A stretch of 64,000 nucleotides of DNA from Lactobacillus sp. PV034 (GTDB lineage Bacteria > Bacillota > Bacilli > Lactobacillales > Lactobacillaceae): positions 749,001 to 813,000 of the forward strand of contig NZ_CP041982.1 in NCBI RefSeq assembly GCF_014522305.1, written 5' to 3'. The position numbers and the translations under genes are program-made. This document shows, piece after piece, positions 9,810 through 19,114 of the stretch. The notes under the pieces are model-generated. The model was not told where the DNA came from and made no database searches. It saw nothing but the letters and a program-made list of their open reading frames with translations. Each line of letters opens with the position of its first letter. Within the stretch, counting starts at the first letter, position 1.

Positions 9810-10829
9810 ATGAAAGTTTTACTTGGTGGTTATACTACAAAAACTTCAAAGGGAATCTACGCAGGTAAAATCGATACCTCAACTTCTCCCATTGAAATTG
9901 AGCAAGTTAAGAATGTTATTAATGTTAATCGTCCTACTTATTTTCAAATAGATGGCGATTTACTGATCACAATTATTCAAGATGGTGTTCAAGCAGGTAT
10001 TGCCTCATATAAGAAAGATAAGGACACTTATACACAGGTTGATACTTTCTTTCATCCAGGTGCAGCGCCAGCTTATGTTGGTTTAGATCGTACTCATCAT
10101 TTAATCTTTACAGCAAACTATCATTTAGCTACGCTTAATGTTTTTAGTTATGATGATGGTGGTCATATAACCTTTATTACTAATACTCAGCATCAAGGTA
10201 GCGGCCCACGTCCAGAACAAGAAGCGGCCCATCCCCACTACTTTGATCGCACACCTAAAGGTCACCTCGTATCATGCGATTTAGGAACTGATCGTGTAGA
10301 TTTTTATGATTTTAAAGATAATAAACTCGTTCACTTAGCAACTTACCAAATGGAATCTGGGTTTGGTACACGCCATCTTACCTTTTCTCCTGATGGTAAA
10401 ACTATGTTTATTGTTGGTGAGTTATCAAGTCAAGTTAACGTAGCTCACATAAATGAAGAGAACTGGACTTTTGAAAATATTGCTACTTATAAAACCATTC
10501 CAGATCATTTTGAAGGACACAATGGAGCAGCTGCCATTCGCTTATCTAAGGATGGCAACTTCCTTTATGTTTCTAATCGTGGGGATGATAGCATCGCTGT
10601 TTTCAAGGTAAAACCAGATTCACAGTTAGAACTTATCCAGCGAATTTCAACTTTTGGTGCATTCCCACGTGATTTTAACTGGGATAAAGCCCAAAAGTTG
10701 GTTGTTGCTGCTAATCAAAATACAAATAATGCTACCTTATATACACGTAATGAAAAAAACGGTACGTTAACGCCAATTCAAAAAAATATTTTAGCTCCTG
10801 AAGCAACCTGTGTACAGTTCATCCAATAA
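9810..10829 (+). CDS. Lactonase family beta-propeller protein (6-phosphogluconolactonase-like)
   Basis: A 339-residue cytosolic protein of the PF10282 seven-bladed propeller family, whose E. coli member Pgl hydrolyses 6-phosphogluconolactone in the pentose phosphate path. Repeated blade motifs are visible (LTFSPDGKTMFIVGE, LYVSNRGDDSIAVF) along with the conserved PHYFDRTPKGHLVSCDLGTD segment. AAAGGAA lies nine bases before the start. Lactobacilli use this family as general lactonases, so the exact substrate is open. It is a single gene bounded by a promoter and a bidirectional terminator. Confidence 0.88.
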   Translation: MKVLLGGYTTKTSKGIYAGKIDTSTSPIEIEQVKNVINVNRPTYFQIDGDLLITIIQDGVQAGIASYKKDKDTYTQVDTFFHPGAAPAYVGLDRTHHLIFTANYHLATLNVFSYDDGGHITFITNTQHQGSGPRPEQEAAHPHYFDRTPKGHLVSCDLGTDRVDFYDFKDNKLVHLATYQMESGFGTRHLTFSPDGKTMFIVGELSSQVNVAHINEENWTFENIATYKTIPDHFEGHNGAAAIRLSKDGNFLYVSNRGDDSIAVFKVKPDSQLELIQRISTFGAFPRDFNWDKAQKLVVAANQNTNNATLYTRNEKNGTLTPIQKNILAPEATCVQFIQ

Positions 10830-10866
10830 AAAATAAGTCATGCTAATCAGCGTGACTTATTTTTTA
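10828..10866. terminator. Bidirectional terminator between convergent genes
   Basis: Perfect 13-base arms (10828-10840 and 10853-10865; AAATAAGTCA and its complement) with A-tract on the left and T-tract on the right. It serves the lactonase gene on the plus strand and the pseudouridine synthase gene, whose stop lies inside it, on the minus strand. Confidence 0.88.
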
Positions 10867-11739
10867 TTGCCATAAATTTTTCATATCTTCTGGATCAGAA
10901 ATTGTAATTTCTTTTCTTTCAGAAGTAAAAGGATCATTAAAACTTAAAAGAAAACAATTTAATGCTTGACGCTCAAAACTATCTTCTCTTCCATAAAGAG
11001 GATCCCCATATAATGGATGTCCAATATGAGACATATGAACCCGAATTTGATGAGTACGACCAGTGAATAACTGTAATTCTACTAGAGCGGCATCATTTGT
11101 TTGATCCAACACTTTATATTTAGTTTGCGACGGCTTACCACTTGGCAAAACCCAATGTTTTATGCTCTCATCTTTTTTTCCAATTGGTTGATCTATAATT
11201 CCTTCTAATTTATCACTAGCAAAATTTCCATGAACTATGGCATGATATTTTTTTACTAATTTATCTTTCCCCAACTCGCTAAAACGTGCATGAGCAACAG
11301 AATTTTTTCCAATTAATACTAGCCCCGAAGTATCACGATCAAGGCGCGTTACCACATGTGGTTTAACTTTTTCTTGCTTTTGTTCAAAATAACCTAAAAC
11401 TCGATTTACTATGGCATCATCATCTTCGTAACGTGAAGGAATGGATAAAACCCCTGATGGTTTATTTAAAATTAAGTAATTCTTTGTTTCTAAGACAATA
11501 CTAATGGGATTAGTTGACGCCTTTAGCCATTTATTTTCTTTTTCTCGCCCTATAATAAAGATTACTTCATCCCCTTGATGAAGAAGATACTTACTATATC
11601 GCCGCTTATGGTTAACTAACATCATGCCCCCATGATGCCGACTATTAGTCAAAGCTCGATGAGAGAATCCATTTTTCATCAAAAAACGCCCCAATTGTTG
11701 GGGAGTTTTTTGTTTAAACACTAATTTAAAATATTGCAT
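10864..11739 (-). CDS. RluD-type pseudouridine synthase (YjbO homologue)
   Basis: RluA/RluD family enzyme of 291 residues that isomerises uridines in RNA, most likely 23S rRNA. The catalytic motif VTRLDRDTSGLVLIGKN contains the active-site aspartate; RTHQIRVHMSHIGHPLYGD is the second family signature. A degenerate S4-like RNA-binding region occupies residues 1-75. The start overlaps the nadK stop by one base. Third gene of the relQ-nadK-rluD operon, the same order as yjbM-yjbN-yjbO in B. subtilis. Confidence 0.9.
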   Translation of the reverse strand: MQYFKLVFKQKTPQQLGRFLMKNGFSHRALTNSRHHGGMMLVNHKRRYSKYLLHQGDEVIFIIGREKENKWLKASTNPISIVLETKNYLILNKPSGVLSIPSRYEDDDAIVNRVLGYFEQKQEKVKPHVVTRLDRDTSGLVLIGKNSVAHARFSELGKDKLVKKYHAIVHGNFASDKLEGIIDQPIGKKDESIKHWVLPSGKPSQTKYKVLDQTNDAALVELQLFTGRTHQIRVHMSHIGHPLYGDPLYGREDSFERQALNCFLLSFNDPFTSERKEITISDPEDMKNLWQ

Positions 11740-12548
11740 TATACTTCTCGATCATGCCCAATAAAGGCATCTTCTACTCGATTCCAAAAATGAGTATGTT
11801 GATACTTATCAAATCTAATTACATGTTGTGAAATACGGTATTCAATCTTTTTAATATCTTTCCCTCTCAAAGTATATCCATCATAGGTAATAATATAATC
11901 ATCATGCCGTGCTTTGGCAGGTTTAATTGTAATCCATTCATCAGGTGAAATAACAATAGGAGAAGAAAGTGTTCTAAAAATTCGATTATTTATTGAGGCA
12001 ATTTCGGTCATTTGAAGTGCTTTTAAGCGAGGGTGAATAACTGCACCACCAAGTGATTTACTATAAGCTGTAGATCCGGTAGGCGTTGAAACACATAGCC
12101 CATCTCCCTTAAAGCTCTCAAAAAATTGGTCCCTAATAAATACATCGGCAGTTAATGTTTTAGAAACTCGTTTAATAGTAGCTTCATTCAAAGCTAAAAG
12201 CTTTCTCTTACTATTATCTTTTCGCGTAACTATCAATTCAAGTAATGGATAAGATGCAGTAGAGGGCTGCTTTTTAGTTAAGTTATCGACTAACTTATCT
12301 AATTCAAAATTTCGCCAATCAGTATAAAATCCTAGGTGTCCTGTATGCACCCCAATAAAGCGTACTTGATCAATAATATTAACGTATTTATGAAAAGCTG
12401 AAATTAGAGTTCCATCTCCACCAACGCTTATGATAACGTCTGGATTCTCCACATCAATTTCTATTTTTTTGGCAGCTAGTAATTTTTCTAGGTTCTTTAC
12501 TACTGCCTTTGTTTCTACCCGATCATTACTTACAATTGCAACCTTCAT
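11739..12548 (-). CDS. nadK: NAD kinase
   Basis: A 269-residue kinase that phosphorylates NAD to NADP, the only route to NADP(H). The nucleotide motif GGDGT is at residues 43-47 and the second domain has STPTGSTAYSKSLGGAVIHP, the conserved NAD-binding loop. Length is normal for the Firmicute form. The start overlaps the relQ stop by one base and its own stop overlaps the next start, so expression is coupled across all three genes. Confidence 0.96.
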   Translation of the reverse strand: MKVAIVSNDRVETKAVVKNLEKLLAAKKIEIDVENPDVIISVGGDGTLISAFHKYVNIIDQVRFIGVHTGHLGFYTDWRNFELDKLVDNLTKKQPSTASYPLLELIVTRKDNSKRKLLALNEATIKRVSKTLTADVFIRDQFFESFKGDGLCVSTPTGSTAYSKSLGGAVIHPRLKALQMTEIASINNRIFRTLSSPIVISPDEWITIKPAKARHDDYIITYDGYTLRGKDIKKIEYRISQHVIRFDKYQHTHFWNRVEDAFIGHDREV

Positions 12549-13174
12549 TAATGCTCTTTTCCTTTTGTTTTGGTAAATATTCTTTGAGCCTCTTGGACTT
12601 CATCCTTAATCGATGACATTTCTTCATCGAGCTTATAAGCCGCTTCCGCAGTTATCTTTAATCTTTCAGAAATATCTTCTGGATATTCACCTTGATATTT
12701 ATAATTCAAAGTATGTTCGACCGTAGCCCAAAAGTTCATCGCTAAAGTTCTAATTTGTATTTCAGCGATTATTTTTTTAGGTCCCTCAGGAAGATGAACA
12801 GTATATTCAATAACCATATGATATGAACGATAGCCAGATGGCTTAGCATTTTTAATATAGTCGCGCTCCTCCACGACCTGCATATCTTGCCGCTCATGAA
12901 TTAAATCGACCACTTTATAAATATCGTCTACAAATTGGCACATAATTCTAATTCCAGCAATATCTTGCATATCAGTTTCGATAACTTCCGGAGCAATTAC
13001 CCGTCTTTTCATTTTTTCTTTGATTGAATCAACAGTTTTAACGCGTCCCACTACAAATTCGATCGGTGAATGTTCACCTTCATTTAAAAAACTCTGCCGC
13101 AGCGAACGAAATTTAACTTTTAATTCCGAAACGGCTTCTTTATAAGGCCAAAGAAATGTATCCCAATCTTTCAT
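12548..13174 (-). CDS. relQ: Small alarmone synthetase RelQ/YjbM
   Basis: A 208-residue (p)ppGpp synthetase with only the RelA/SpoT synthetase domain, no hydrolase, TGS or ACT domains. Visible motifs: RVKTVDSIKEKMKRR, the metal-binding DIAGIRIMCQFVDDIY, GYRSYHMV and EIQIRTLAMNFWATVEHTLNYKY. The C-terminal helices fit the tetramer-forming region of RelQ. Such enzymes are induced by wall or alkaline stress in related bacteria. Co-transcription with NAD kinase is the conserved Firmicute arrangement. Confidence 0.94.
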   Translation of the reverse strand: MKDWDTFLWPYKEAVSELKVKFRSLRQSFLNEGEHSPIEFVVGRVKTVDSIKEKMKRRVIAPEVIETDMQDIAGIRIMCQFVDDIYKVVDLIHERQDMQVVEERDYIKNAKPSGYRSYHMVIEYTVHLPEGPKKIIAEIQIRTLAMNFWATVEHTLNYKYQGEYPEDISERLKITAEAAYKLDEEMSSIKDEVQEAQRIFTKTKGKEH

Positions 13175-13265
13175 CAGCTAAATCCTTTCCGTTTTTGCCA
13201 AAATTATTCTACCATATAGAGGAAGACATATTGAAGAAGATGTTTTGACTTTGGAGGTTAAAATT

Positions 13266-13889
13266 ATGTCAAAAAATATCGAAATAGAATCAAAAACTTT
13301 AATAGATCAAAAGACCTATGAAAAAATGAGAGATGCTTTTGCATCAAGGTCTGAATATAATCAACAAAATTTTTATTTTGACACGCCAGATCTTGATCTA
13401 GCTAATAATGATGCTAGTGTTCGAATCAGAATTTTCGTAGAACGAGCAGAACAAACTTTAAAAGCAAAAGAAGATAATCCTAAACAGGATACTTTTCATG
13501 AAGTAGTTGAGATTAATGATCTTCTTTCTCTTGCACAAGGTGAACAGATGGTTAATGCAGCTCAAAGAGGTGAGCATTTTAGCTTTGGTGGTGACGTTCA
13601 AAAATACTTATTAGATCACTTCGGCAAAGAAGTAGCAGATAATTTGGAATTACGTACTTGGAGTAAAACAAGAAGAATTATTGCACCAGGTCCAGATAAT
13701 TGTGATTTAACTTTGGATATGACCATTTATGAAGATGGCTTTACTGATTTTGAATTAGAAATTGAAAATGATGATCCAAAACTTATCAAAAAAGTTCTAA
13801 CTGAACTAGAAAAACAATTTAATTTTAAGTCTACAAAAGACAATACTAACCAAAATAAAGTACAACGTGCCTATAGTCACGCAAAATAA
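13266..13889 (+). CDS. CYTH domain protein (YjbK homologue)
   Basis: A 207-residue member of the CYTH/triphosphate tunnel family. The N-terminal EIESKT signature (seen as NIEIESKTLI) is present, with alternating basic and acidic strand residues (RIRIF, TLKAKE, DFELEIE) that would line the triphosphate tunnel. Substrate unknown; inorganic triphosphatase or thiamine-triphosphatase activity is typical. GGAGG at 13253-13257 fixes the ATG at 13266, making an upstream in-frame TTG at 13245 unlikely. It is divergent from relQ, as yjbK is next to yjbM in Bacillus. Confidence 0.85.
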   Translation: MSKNIEIESKTLIDQKTYEKMRDAFASRSEYNQQNFYFDTPDLDLANNDASVRIRIFVERAEQTLKAKEDNPKQDTFHEVVEINDLLSLAQGEQMVNAAQRGEHFSFGGDVQKYLLDHFGKEVADNLELRTWSKTRRIIAPGPDNCDLTLDMTIYEDGFTDFELEIENDDPKLIKKVLTELEKQFNFKSTKDNTNQNKVQRAYSHAK

Positions 13890-13906
13890 GTCGTTTAAGT
13901 TTATTT

Positions 13907-13935
13907 TTGACTAAAAATCTGATAGAGTATTAAGT
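13907..13935 (+). promoter_or_regulatory. Candidate promoter of the yjbH-like gene
   Basis: TTGACT at 13907-13912, 17-base spacer, TTAAGT at 13930-13935, followed by a GGAGG site and the ATG at 13971. The -35 is close to consensus and the -10 weak. Confidence 0.4.
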
Positions 13936-13970
13936 AGATTATATAGTGGAGAACATATGGAGGAAAAGAT

Positions 13971-14585
13971 ATGTTTGAAATCTTCTTCTTTATGAATCCT
14001 TTAGGTATTAATTGTTATTTAAATGAAAAAGCAATAATTAACGGTATTGATGATTCACAGAAAAAGGTCGACTATCATTTTATTCCAATGGCAAATATGA
14101 CTACCATACGCAATGATCTTCTAGCGCGGAATTTGCCGACTTGCGATTTAAATTTGTTTAACAAGTTTAGTCGCCGCACCTTTAATGCTATTAAAGACTA
14201 TCATGCTGTAAAGCTAATTAAGGGTAACAAAACTGCGAGAAAATTTATATTCGATTTGCAGGCAGCTGTTAATGAAAACGATAAAAAATACTCAAAGGAT
14301 TTAGTCAACGAATTTTTGCAGAAATATAGTATTAATCCTTCTGCATTTGAAGAAACAAGAATGTCAAAATACGTTCTTTATTCAATGAATAAGGATTCAC
14401 ACTTAGCTAAGAAATTTAATGTTCAAACTACCCCAACTACATTATTTTATGATTATGATCACGATAATTGTAATTATAAAATTGAAGGGAAAGTTACAGA
14501 AGATGATGTTGATATCGTATTAAATGAAGCCAATGCTATCAACAACTCTAAGATTAGTGGACAAGCTAATTTGCATCTTTTATAA
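13971..14585 (+). CDS. spxH: YjbH/SpxH-like ClpXP adaptor, DsbA-like fold
   Basis: A 204-residue thioredoxin-superfamily protein of the DsbA/YjbH group. In B. subtilis and S. aureus YjbH (SpxH) delivers Spx to ClpXP. The active-site position reads NPLGINC, so the usual first cysteine of CxxC is replaced by glycine and only one cysteine remains: oxidoreductase activity is unlikely, an adaptor role is more likely. The C-terminal part has the thioredoxin-type cis-proline region VQTTPTTLFYD. Its genomic closeness to spxA and mecA supports the assignment. GGAGG precedes the ATG by eight bases. Confidence 0.78.
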   Translation: MFEIFFFMNPLGINCYLNEKAIINGIDDSQKKVDYHFIPMANMTTIRNDLLARNLPTCDLNLFNKFSRRTFNAIKDYHAVKLIKGNKTARKFIFDLQAAVNENDKKYSKDLVNEFLQKYSINPSAFEETRMSKYVLYSMNKDSHLAKKFNVQTTPTTLFYDYDHDNCNYKIEGKVTEDDVDIVLNEANAINNSKISGQANLHLL

Positions 14586-14590
14586 GAAGG

Positions 14591-14618
14591 GCATCTCTTA
14601 ATGAGATGCTCTTTTTTT
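14591..14618 (+). terminator. Terminator after the yjbH-like gene
   Basis: Arms GCATCTC (14591-14597) and GAGATGC (14603-14609), followed by CTTTTTTT on the plus strand. It overlaps the 3' end of coiA on the other strand. Confidence 0.8.
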
Positions 14619-15461
14619 ATGTAAAAAATCAACTATTCTTTTTGAAGTGAAAGGATCTCGGTTTACCATTAAGACTTGGTCAGGTATCTGATCAAGCGTT
14701 AATTTTTGCTTGTAAAGTAACTCTCCGACTTCTCTTCCGAATTTTGTTCTATCTCTTAATTGACGATAAAGATAATTTTTTCCTTTCTCAAGACTAGTCA
14801 ATTTCAATGGTATCGTAGGTGGCATAAATGTAAAAAGCTGTTTTAACCCATCTTCATCTAATTTAAAATCTTTTCTTTGAAACCAAGCTCTGTTGCTATT
14901 AGCCTCTAACTGAATGTGATATTTTAAATGGATTTTTTGTCTTGTTGGCTCAATTTCAAGCAAGTACCAACCCCAACTAGGCGATTTTCGTAAATATTTA
15001 TATTGTGATCGAATAAGTTTCTTTTTTAAGTAATGGCGCTTTCCTACTATCCAAATATCTTTAATATTAAGTTTCTCATATAAAGTATGGCGATGTTGAT
15101 ATTCTTCATCACTTAATGGCGCACATTGAATTTCAAAAGCTATTTTTTTTGACGCTAAAATATCTGCCCGTAATTGATTAAAGGCAAGAGAAACTTCCAT
15201 CCTTGCTGGATAACCACAAGCTACCAGAGCACTACAAAGCAGCTTCTTACTTTCTAAATGTTCCTGTTTTTCCCCCTCACCGGTAATTAAACTTAAATGC
15301 TTGAAAAATGGCGCTTTATATTGAGAAATAATCAAAATTACCCTTTTTTTGCAAGATGGACAATGATAAAAAGTACCATTTAATTTCTTGTATCCTTGAT
15401 GAACAAGCTGCGCTTCACTAATTGCTAAAACCAATTTCTTATCTAATAGTGCAGCATACAT
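14598..15461 (-). CDS. coiA: Competence protein CoiA
   Basis: A 287-residue CoiA family protein, needed for processing incoming DNA during competence in streptococci and bacilli. It starts MYAALLDKKLVLA, has a zinc-finger-like YHCPSCKKRVIL (one CxxC visible), then the nuclease-like core (GYPARMEVSLAFNQLRADILASKKIAFEIQCAPLS) with the D...E.Q pattern of PD-(D/E)XK-type enzymes. I chose ATG 15461, with GGGGTG six to seven bases upstream; the longer reading to 15509 would start inside the mecA terminator. Presence of coiA does not by itself show the strain is competent. Confidence 0.9.
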   Translation of the reverse strand: MYAALLDKKLVLAISEAQLVHQGYKKLNGTFYHCPSCKKRVILIISQYKAPFFKHLSLITGEGEKQEHLESKKLLCSALVACGYPARMEVSLAFNQLRADILASKKIAFEIQCAPLSDEEYQHRHTLYEKLNIKDIWIVGKRHYLKKKLIRSQYKYLRKSPSWGWYLLEIEPTRQKIHLKYHIQLEANSNRAWFQRKDFKLDEDGLKQLFTFMPPTIPLKLTSLEKGKNYLYRQLRDRTKFGREVGELLYKQKLTLDQIPDQVLMVNRDPFTSKRIVDFLHKKRASH

Positions 15462-15484
15462 TTTTTCACCCCAATATTTATTAC

Positions 15485-15520
15485 GAAAAAAAGAGTAAAG
15501 TTCTTTCAAACTCTACTCTT
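15485..15520 (-). terminator. Terminator after mecA
   Basis: Inverted repeat AAGAGTAAAGTT / AAACTCTACTCTT around a short loop, followed on the minus strand by a T-run (15485-15491). It abuts the mecA stop codon and separates mecA from coiA. Confidence 0.75.
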
Positions 15521-16195
15521 TTAAGCTTTTGTAAAATATTGTCGCAAATTTCCTAATGCATCTTCTTCAATTAAACGCTTAGCTTTAGGTTTTATCTTAT
15601 TAAACTTCTTTAATGAAATATTATTTCCAAATTCATTAGCTATAACCCAGGCATCTTCAGGTTTCATTTCAATGTAATTATCATCAAGAAAGGCCAAATC
15701 TAAATAATATTGATGCAAATACGTATAAAGACTTGAAGCTAGTCCCTCTACTTTGAGAGTATCAGCTAGTCCTGCAACCATTTCAATACCCTTTAAGACA
15801 TAAATACGCCGTTGTGATTGAAGTAAGTCAGGCGTTTCTTCTTCGATTTTTGTTTTGCGAAAAGCATTTTTATCACCAGTTTTTTGTAAATCACCTAGTC
15901 CATCTAGCAATTGCTTTAATTGAGCATCCCCCTTATCACTTTGATCAGAAACATTATTACCTACTTTAGAAATTAATAATTCTAATCCCGATCCACTTGG
16001 CATAACCTGGAAAGTTACAGGGTCATCTTTAGCAAAACTATGATCACCATCAACTTCATTTAAAATTTGATAAAAGAAGTTTTGAATTTGACTTTTATTT
16101 CCTAGGAGATCAAGCATAGTGATACCTCGCTCTTTTAATTCATCAGCATCAATGTTCACTTGAATTGTATTTTCATTAATTCTATGTACTTGCAC
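15521..16195 (-). CDS. mecA: Adaptor protein MecA
   Basis: A ClpC adaptor of 224 residues that recruits substrates such as ComK and also drives ClpC assembly. The N-terminal recognition domain (VHRINENTIQVNIDADELKERGI) and the C-terminal ClpC-binding domain (RIYVLKGIEMVAGLADTL, LYTYLHQYYLDLAF) are joined by a charged linker at about 85-130. I prefer the GTG at 16195, eight bases after GAGGTGAG; a GTG three codons upstream overlaps that site. It lies between coiA and spxA, as in B. subtilis. Confidence 0.92.
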   Translation of the reverse strand: MQVHRINENTIQVNIDADELKERGITMLDLLGNKSQIQNFFYQILNEVDGDHSFAKDDPVTFQVMPSGSGLELLISKVGNNVSDQSDKGDAQLKQLLDGLGDLQKTGDKNAFRKTKIEEETPDLLQSQRRIYVLKGIEMVAGLADTLKVEGLASSLYTYLHQYYLDLAFLDDNYIEMKPEDAWVIANEFGNNISLKKFNKIKPKAKRLIEEDALGNLRQYFTKA

Positions 16196-16249
16196 TATTC
16201 TCACCTCGGATTATCATTTATCTCTATTGTACCTTATTTTTTGGTACAA

Positions 16250-16283
16250 ACAAAAACGTTAGCTAACCAGCTAACGTTTTTAA
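16250..16283 (-). terminator. Terminator after spxA
   Basis: Perfect arms AAAAACGTTAGCT and AGCTAACGTTTTT around AACC, with A/T tracts on both sides, between the spxA stop and the mecA start. Confidence 0.85.
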
Positions 16284-16297
16284 TATTTTATTTATTA

Positions 16298-16702
16298 TTA
16301 AAATTCAATATTAATTAAAGCTTCTGCTTCTTCAAGTTCTAAGCGACGAACTTCTCTTGGCAAGAATCTTCTAATTTCATCTTCATTGTAACCAACTTGT
16401 AGTCGACGATCATCCATGATAATTGGACGACGCAACAAACTTGGATTCTTTTCAATTAAATCAAGCAATTGTTGAATAGAAAGATCGTCTAAATTTACCT
16501 TTAAATTTTGGAAAGTTCTAGAACGTGTAGAAATAATTTCTTCAGTTCCGTTTTCTGTCATACTAAGAATTTGCATAATTTCGTCTTTGTTTAAAGGTTT
16601 TGCAAAAATATTTCTTTCTTTAAATTCAATATCATGTTCCTTTAACCATGCTTTTGCCTTACGACAAGAAGTACAACTTGGTGATGTATATAAATTAATC
16701 AT
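16298..16702 (-). CDS. spxA: Redox-sensing transcriptional regulator SpxA
   Basis: A 134-residue ArsC-fold protein that binds the RNA polymerase alpha C-terminal domain and redirects transcription under disulfide stress. The redox switch CxxC is intact at Cys10 and Cys13 ([13 protein letters not shown]). The [20 protein letters not shown] segment is typical of Spx. Stability is set by ClpXP with help from YjbH, whose likely homologue lies 1.7 kb away. A long leader (about 150 bases from the candidate promoter) leaves room for regulation. Confidence 0.95.
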   Translation of the reverse strand: MINLYTSPSCTSCRKAKAWLKEHDIEFKERNIFAKPLNKDEIMQILSMTENGTEEIISTRSRTFQNLKVNLDDLSIQQLLDLIEKNPSLLRRPIIMDDRRLQVGYNEDEIRRFLPREVRRLELEEAEALINIEF

Positions 16703-16858
16703 AAAAACTACACTCCTTTTTAGATAGAGCTATAAGACTGATTAGAATAATTAAAAAATGTTGGTCTCTCAATTAGATTAATAAGAATTATAGCAGATTT
16801 ACTTATTTCTCTAAGTAAATCCAAGAACTATTTGTATCTTTCTTTATCTTATACATAT

Positions 16859-16886
16859 ACTATAACACGTATTATTAATTTGTCAT
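16859..16886 (-). promoter_or_regulatory. Candidate spxA promoter
   Basis: On the minus strand ATGACA (16881-16886), 16-base spacer, TATAGT (16859-16864). This would give a leader of about 150 bases before spxA. The rest of 16703-16935 is AT-rich with no open reading frame. Confidence 0.45.
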
Positions 16887-16939
16887 AAAATAAGAACTCA
16901 ATATTATAAATTTTTTAAGCAATTTCGTCCCTAGAGCAG

Positions 16940-16973
16940 AAAAAGAGAAAACGTTTCCACGTCTTCTCTTTTT
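16940..16973 (-). terminator. Terminator of the pts operon
   Basis: Arms AAAAAGAGAAAACGT and ACGTCTTCTCTTTTT around a short TTCC loop, directly after the ptsI stop. Confidence 0.85.
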
Positions 16974-16992
16974 AATTAAAATAATATTAAAT

Positions 16993-18732
16993 TTATTCGT
17001 TGATTCCTAACTTCTTCATTGTTTCTTCAACTAACTTTTTGTTTTCTTCATAAGTTTCAGAAACATCACAAGCTTCATTAGCTAGTTCTTTAATATCATT
17101 AGTATTAATTTTCTTCATCAAACTTCTGATACGTAAAATTGAAGTTGCACTCATTGAATATTCATCCAATCCCATTGATAAAAGAATTGGGAACATTATG
17201 TCATCACCAGCAGCTTCACCACACATACCACACCAGATGCCATTTTCGTGGGCACCATCAATAGTATGTTTGATCAAACGTAAAACTGAAGGATTATATG
17301 GTTGATATAGGTAGGAAACATTGTCATTTCCACGGTCAGCAGCCATAGTGTATTGAATAAGGTCATTAGTACCAATTGAGAAGAAATCGACTTCCTTAGC
17401 AAATTGATCTGCTAAAACTGCTGCAGCTGGAACTTCAATCATCATACCTACTTGAAGATCATCACCGATCTTAACACCCTTCTTGACTAAATCATCTTTT
17501 TCTTCTGCAAGAATCTTCTTGGCCTTACGTAATTCATCAAGCGTACCAATCATTGGGAACATAATACCCAATTTTCCGTAAGCTGATGCACGTAACAATG
17601 CTCTTAATTGAGTTCTAAAAATATCAGGATTTTGCATTGAAAGGCGAATAGCACGAACACCTAAGAATGGGTTCATTTCTTCGGGAAGATCCCAGTAATC
17701 TAAGTGCTTATCTCCACCGATATCACAAGTTCTAATAACAACTTGCTTACCATCCATACCTTCCAATACAGCTTTATAAGCCTTAAATTGATCTTCTTCA
17801 GATGGAAAATCAGATGAATCCATATATAAGAATTCAGTACGGTAAAGTCCAATAGCTTCAGCACCATTTTCCTTTACACCCTCCATATCATCTGGAGTAC
17901 CAATATTGGCAGCAATGGTAAAGTGTTTACCGTTAGCGGTAACTGAAGGTTCATCTTTAAGTTTCTTCCATTCAGCCTTACGCTTGGCAAATGCTTTACC
18001 CTTTTCAGTGTATTCTTTTACTTCTGAATCAGATGGATTAAAAAGCACATCACCATCTAAACCATCAGCAATAACCATTTCACCGTCTTTAACATCTGAA
18101 GTAATAGTTTCAGTACCAACTACAGCTGGGATTTCAAGTGAACGTGCCATAATTGCTGAGTGAGCGGTTCTACCACCAATATCAGTCACAAAGCCTTTAA
18201 CATATTTTTTATTAAGTTGTGCAGTATCACTTGGGGTTAAATCGTGAGCAATAACTACAACTTCGTGATCAATTGAAGCAGGATCTGGCAACTTCTTACC
18301 AAGTAAGTGTGCCATAAGTCTTTTTGAAACATCGCGCACATCTGCAGCTCTTTCTTGCATATATGCGTTATCAGTCATACCTTCAAAAATTGCAATATAC
18401 TTTTGTGCAGTATCATCTAATGCAGCTTCAGCATTGATCTTTTCGTCTTTAATTTCAGTTTCGATGGCACCAGTAAATTCTGGATCACTTAAGAATAAAA
18501 GGTGAGCATCGAAGACTTGTGCTTCATCCTCACCTAATGTTTCTTTAGCTTTATCTCGAACAGCTTCGAGTTCTTTAGTTGATTCTTCAACTGCTTTCTT
18601 AAAACGAGCAATTTCAGCATCAACATCAGTTATTGAAGTTTTTGAAAACGAAAGGTCAGGCTCTACTAAACGATATGCTTCTGCAATGGCAATACCGTCA
18701 CTAGCTGCAATACCCTTTAATGTTTTCGTCAT
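16993..18732 (-). CDS. ptsI: PTS enzyme I (PEP-protein phosphotransferase)
   Basis: A 579-residue cytosolic enzyme that moves phosphate from phosphoenolpyruvate to HPr, first step of PTS sugar uptake. The phosphorylated histidine lies in [21 protein letters not shown] near residue 190. The C-terminal PEP-binding barrel has LYRTEFLYM, the DIGGDK loop, [22 protein letters not shown] and the active-site cysteine in [13 protein letters not shown]. Length is standard. The start overlaps the ptsH stop by one base, so the two are coupled. Confidence 0.97.
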   Translation of the reverse strand: MTKTLKGIAASDGIAIAEAYRLVEPDLSFSKTSITDVDAEIARFKKAVEESTKELEAVRDKAKETLGEDEAQVFDAHLLFLSDPEFTGAIETEIKDEKINAEAALDDTAQKYIAIFEGMTDNAYMQERAADVRDVSKRLMAHLLGKKLPDPASIDHEVVVIAHDLTPSDTAQLNKKYVKGFVTDIGGRTAHSAIMARSLEIPAVVGTETITSDVKDGEMVIADGLDGDVLFNPSDSEVKEYTEKGKAFAKRKAEWKKLKDEPSVTANGKHFTIAANIGTPDDMEGVKENGAEAIGLYRTEFLYMDSSDFPSEEDQFKAYKAVLEGMDGKQVVIRTCDIGGDKHLDYWDLPEEMNPFLGVRAIRLSMQNPDIFRTQLRALLRASAYGKLGIMFPMIGTLDELRKAKKILAEEKDDLVKKGVKIGDDLQVGMMIEVPAAAVLADQFAKEVDFFSIGTNDLIQYTMAADRGNDNVSYLYQPYNPSVLRLIKHTIDGAHENGIWCGMCGEAAGDDIMFPILLSMGLDEYSMSATSILRIRSLMKKINTNDIKELANEACDVSETYEENKKLVEETMKKLGINE

Positions 18733-18998
18733 TATTCAGCTAAGCCTTCCTTTTTCATAGTATCTGCAATGGCTTCAATGGCTTCTTTAGCGTCATCACC
18801 ATCAGCCGTAACAGTTACATCAGCACCTTGGCCAACACCAAGTGACATAACACCCATAATTGATTTTAAATTAACAGTTTTACCATTATATTCTAAGTTA
18901 ATATCTGAATTAAATTTTGATGCAGTTTGTACTAATAAAGTAGCAGGACGTGCATGAATCCCGGTTTCAGCAATAATGTGAAATTCGCGTTTTTCCAT
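18732..18998 (-). CDS. ptsH: Phosphocarrier protein HPr
   Basis: An 88-residue HPr. His15, which receives phosphate from enzyme I, is in TGIHARPAT; Ser46, the target of HPr kinase used for CcpA-linked catabolite repression, is in [12 protein letters not shown] strong AAAGGAGA site lies before the ATG. First gene of the ptsHI operon; the 110 bases upstream are AT-rich and must contain the promoter, but I find no clear -35/-10 pair. Confidence 0.98.
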   Translation of the reverse strand: MEKREFHIIAETGIHARPATLLVQTASKFNSDINLEYNGKTVNLKSIMGVMSLGVGQGADVTVTADGDDAKEAIEAIADTMKKEGLAE

Positions 18999-19114
18999 TT
19001 TAAATTATCTCCTTTTAAATCAAAATAATCGGGAGTTATACCCCATTCGTCTATTAGATTAACATGTTTTCAATGTTAATACAACAGGAATGTAATGGTT
19101 TTCATTTTTCTAAA

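Noticed and set aside
15462-15509. N-terminal extension of CoiA
   Set aside because: It reads through the mecA terminator, while ATG 15461 has a good binding site and gives the usual protein start.
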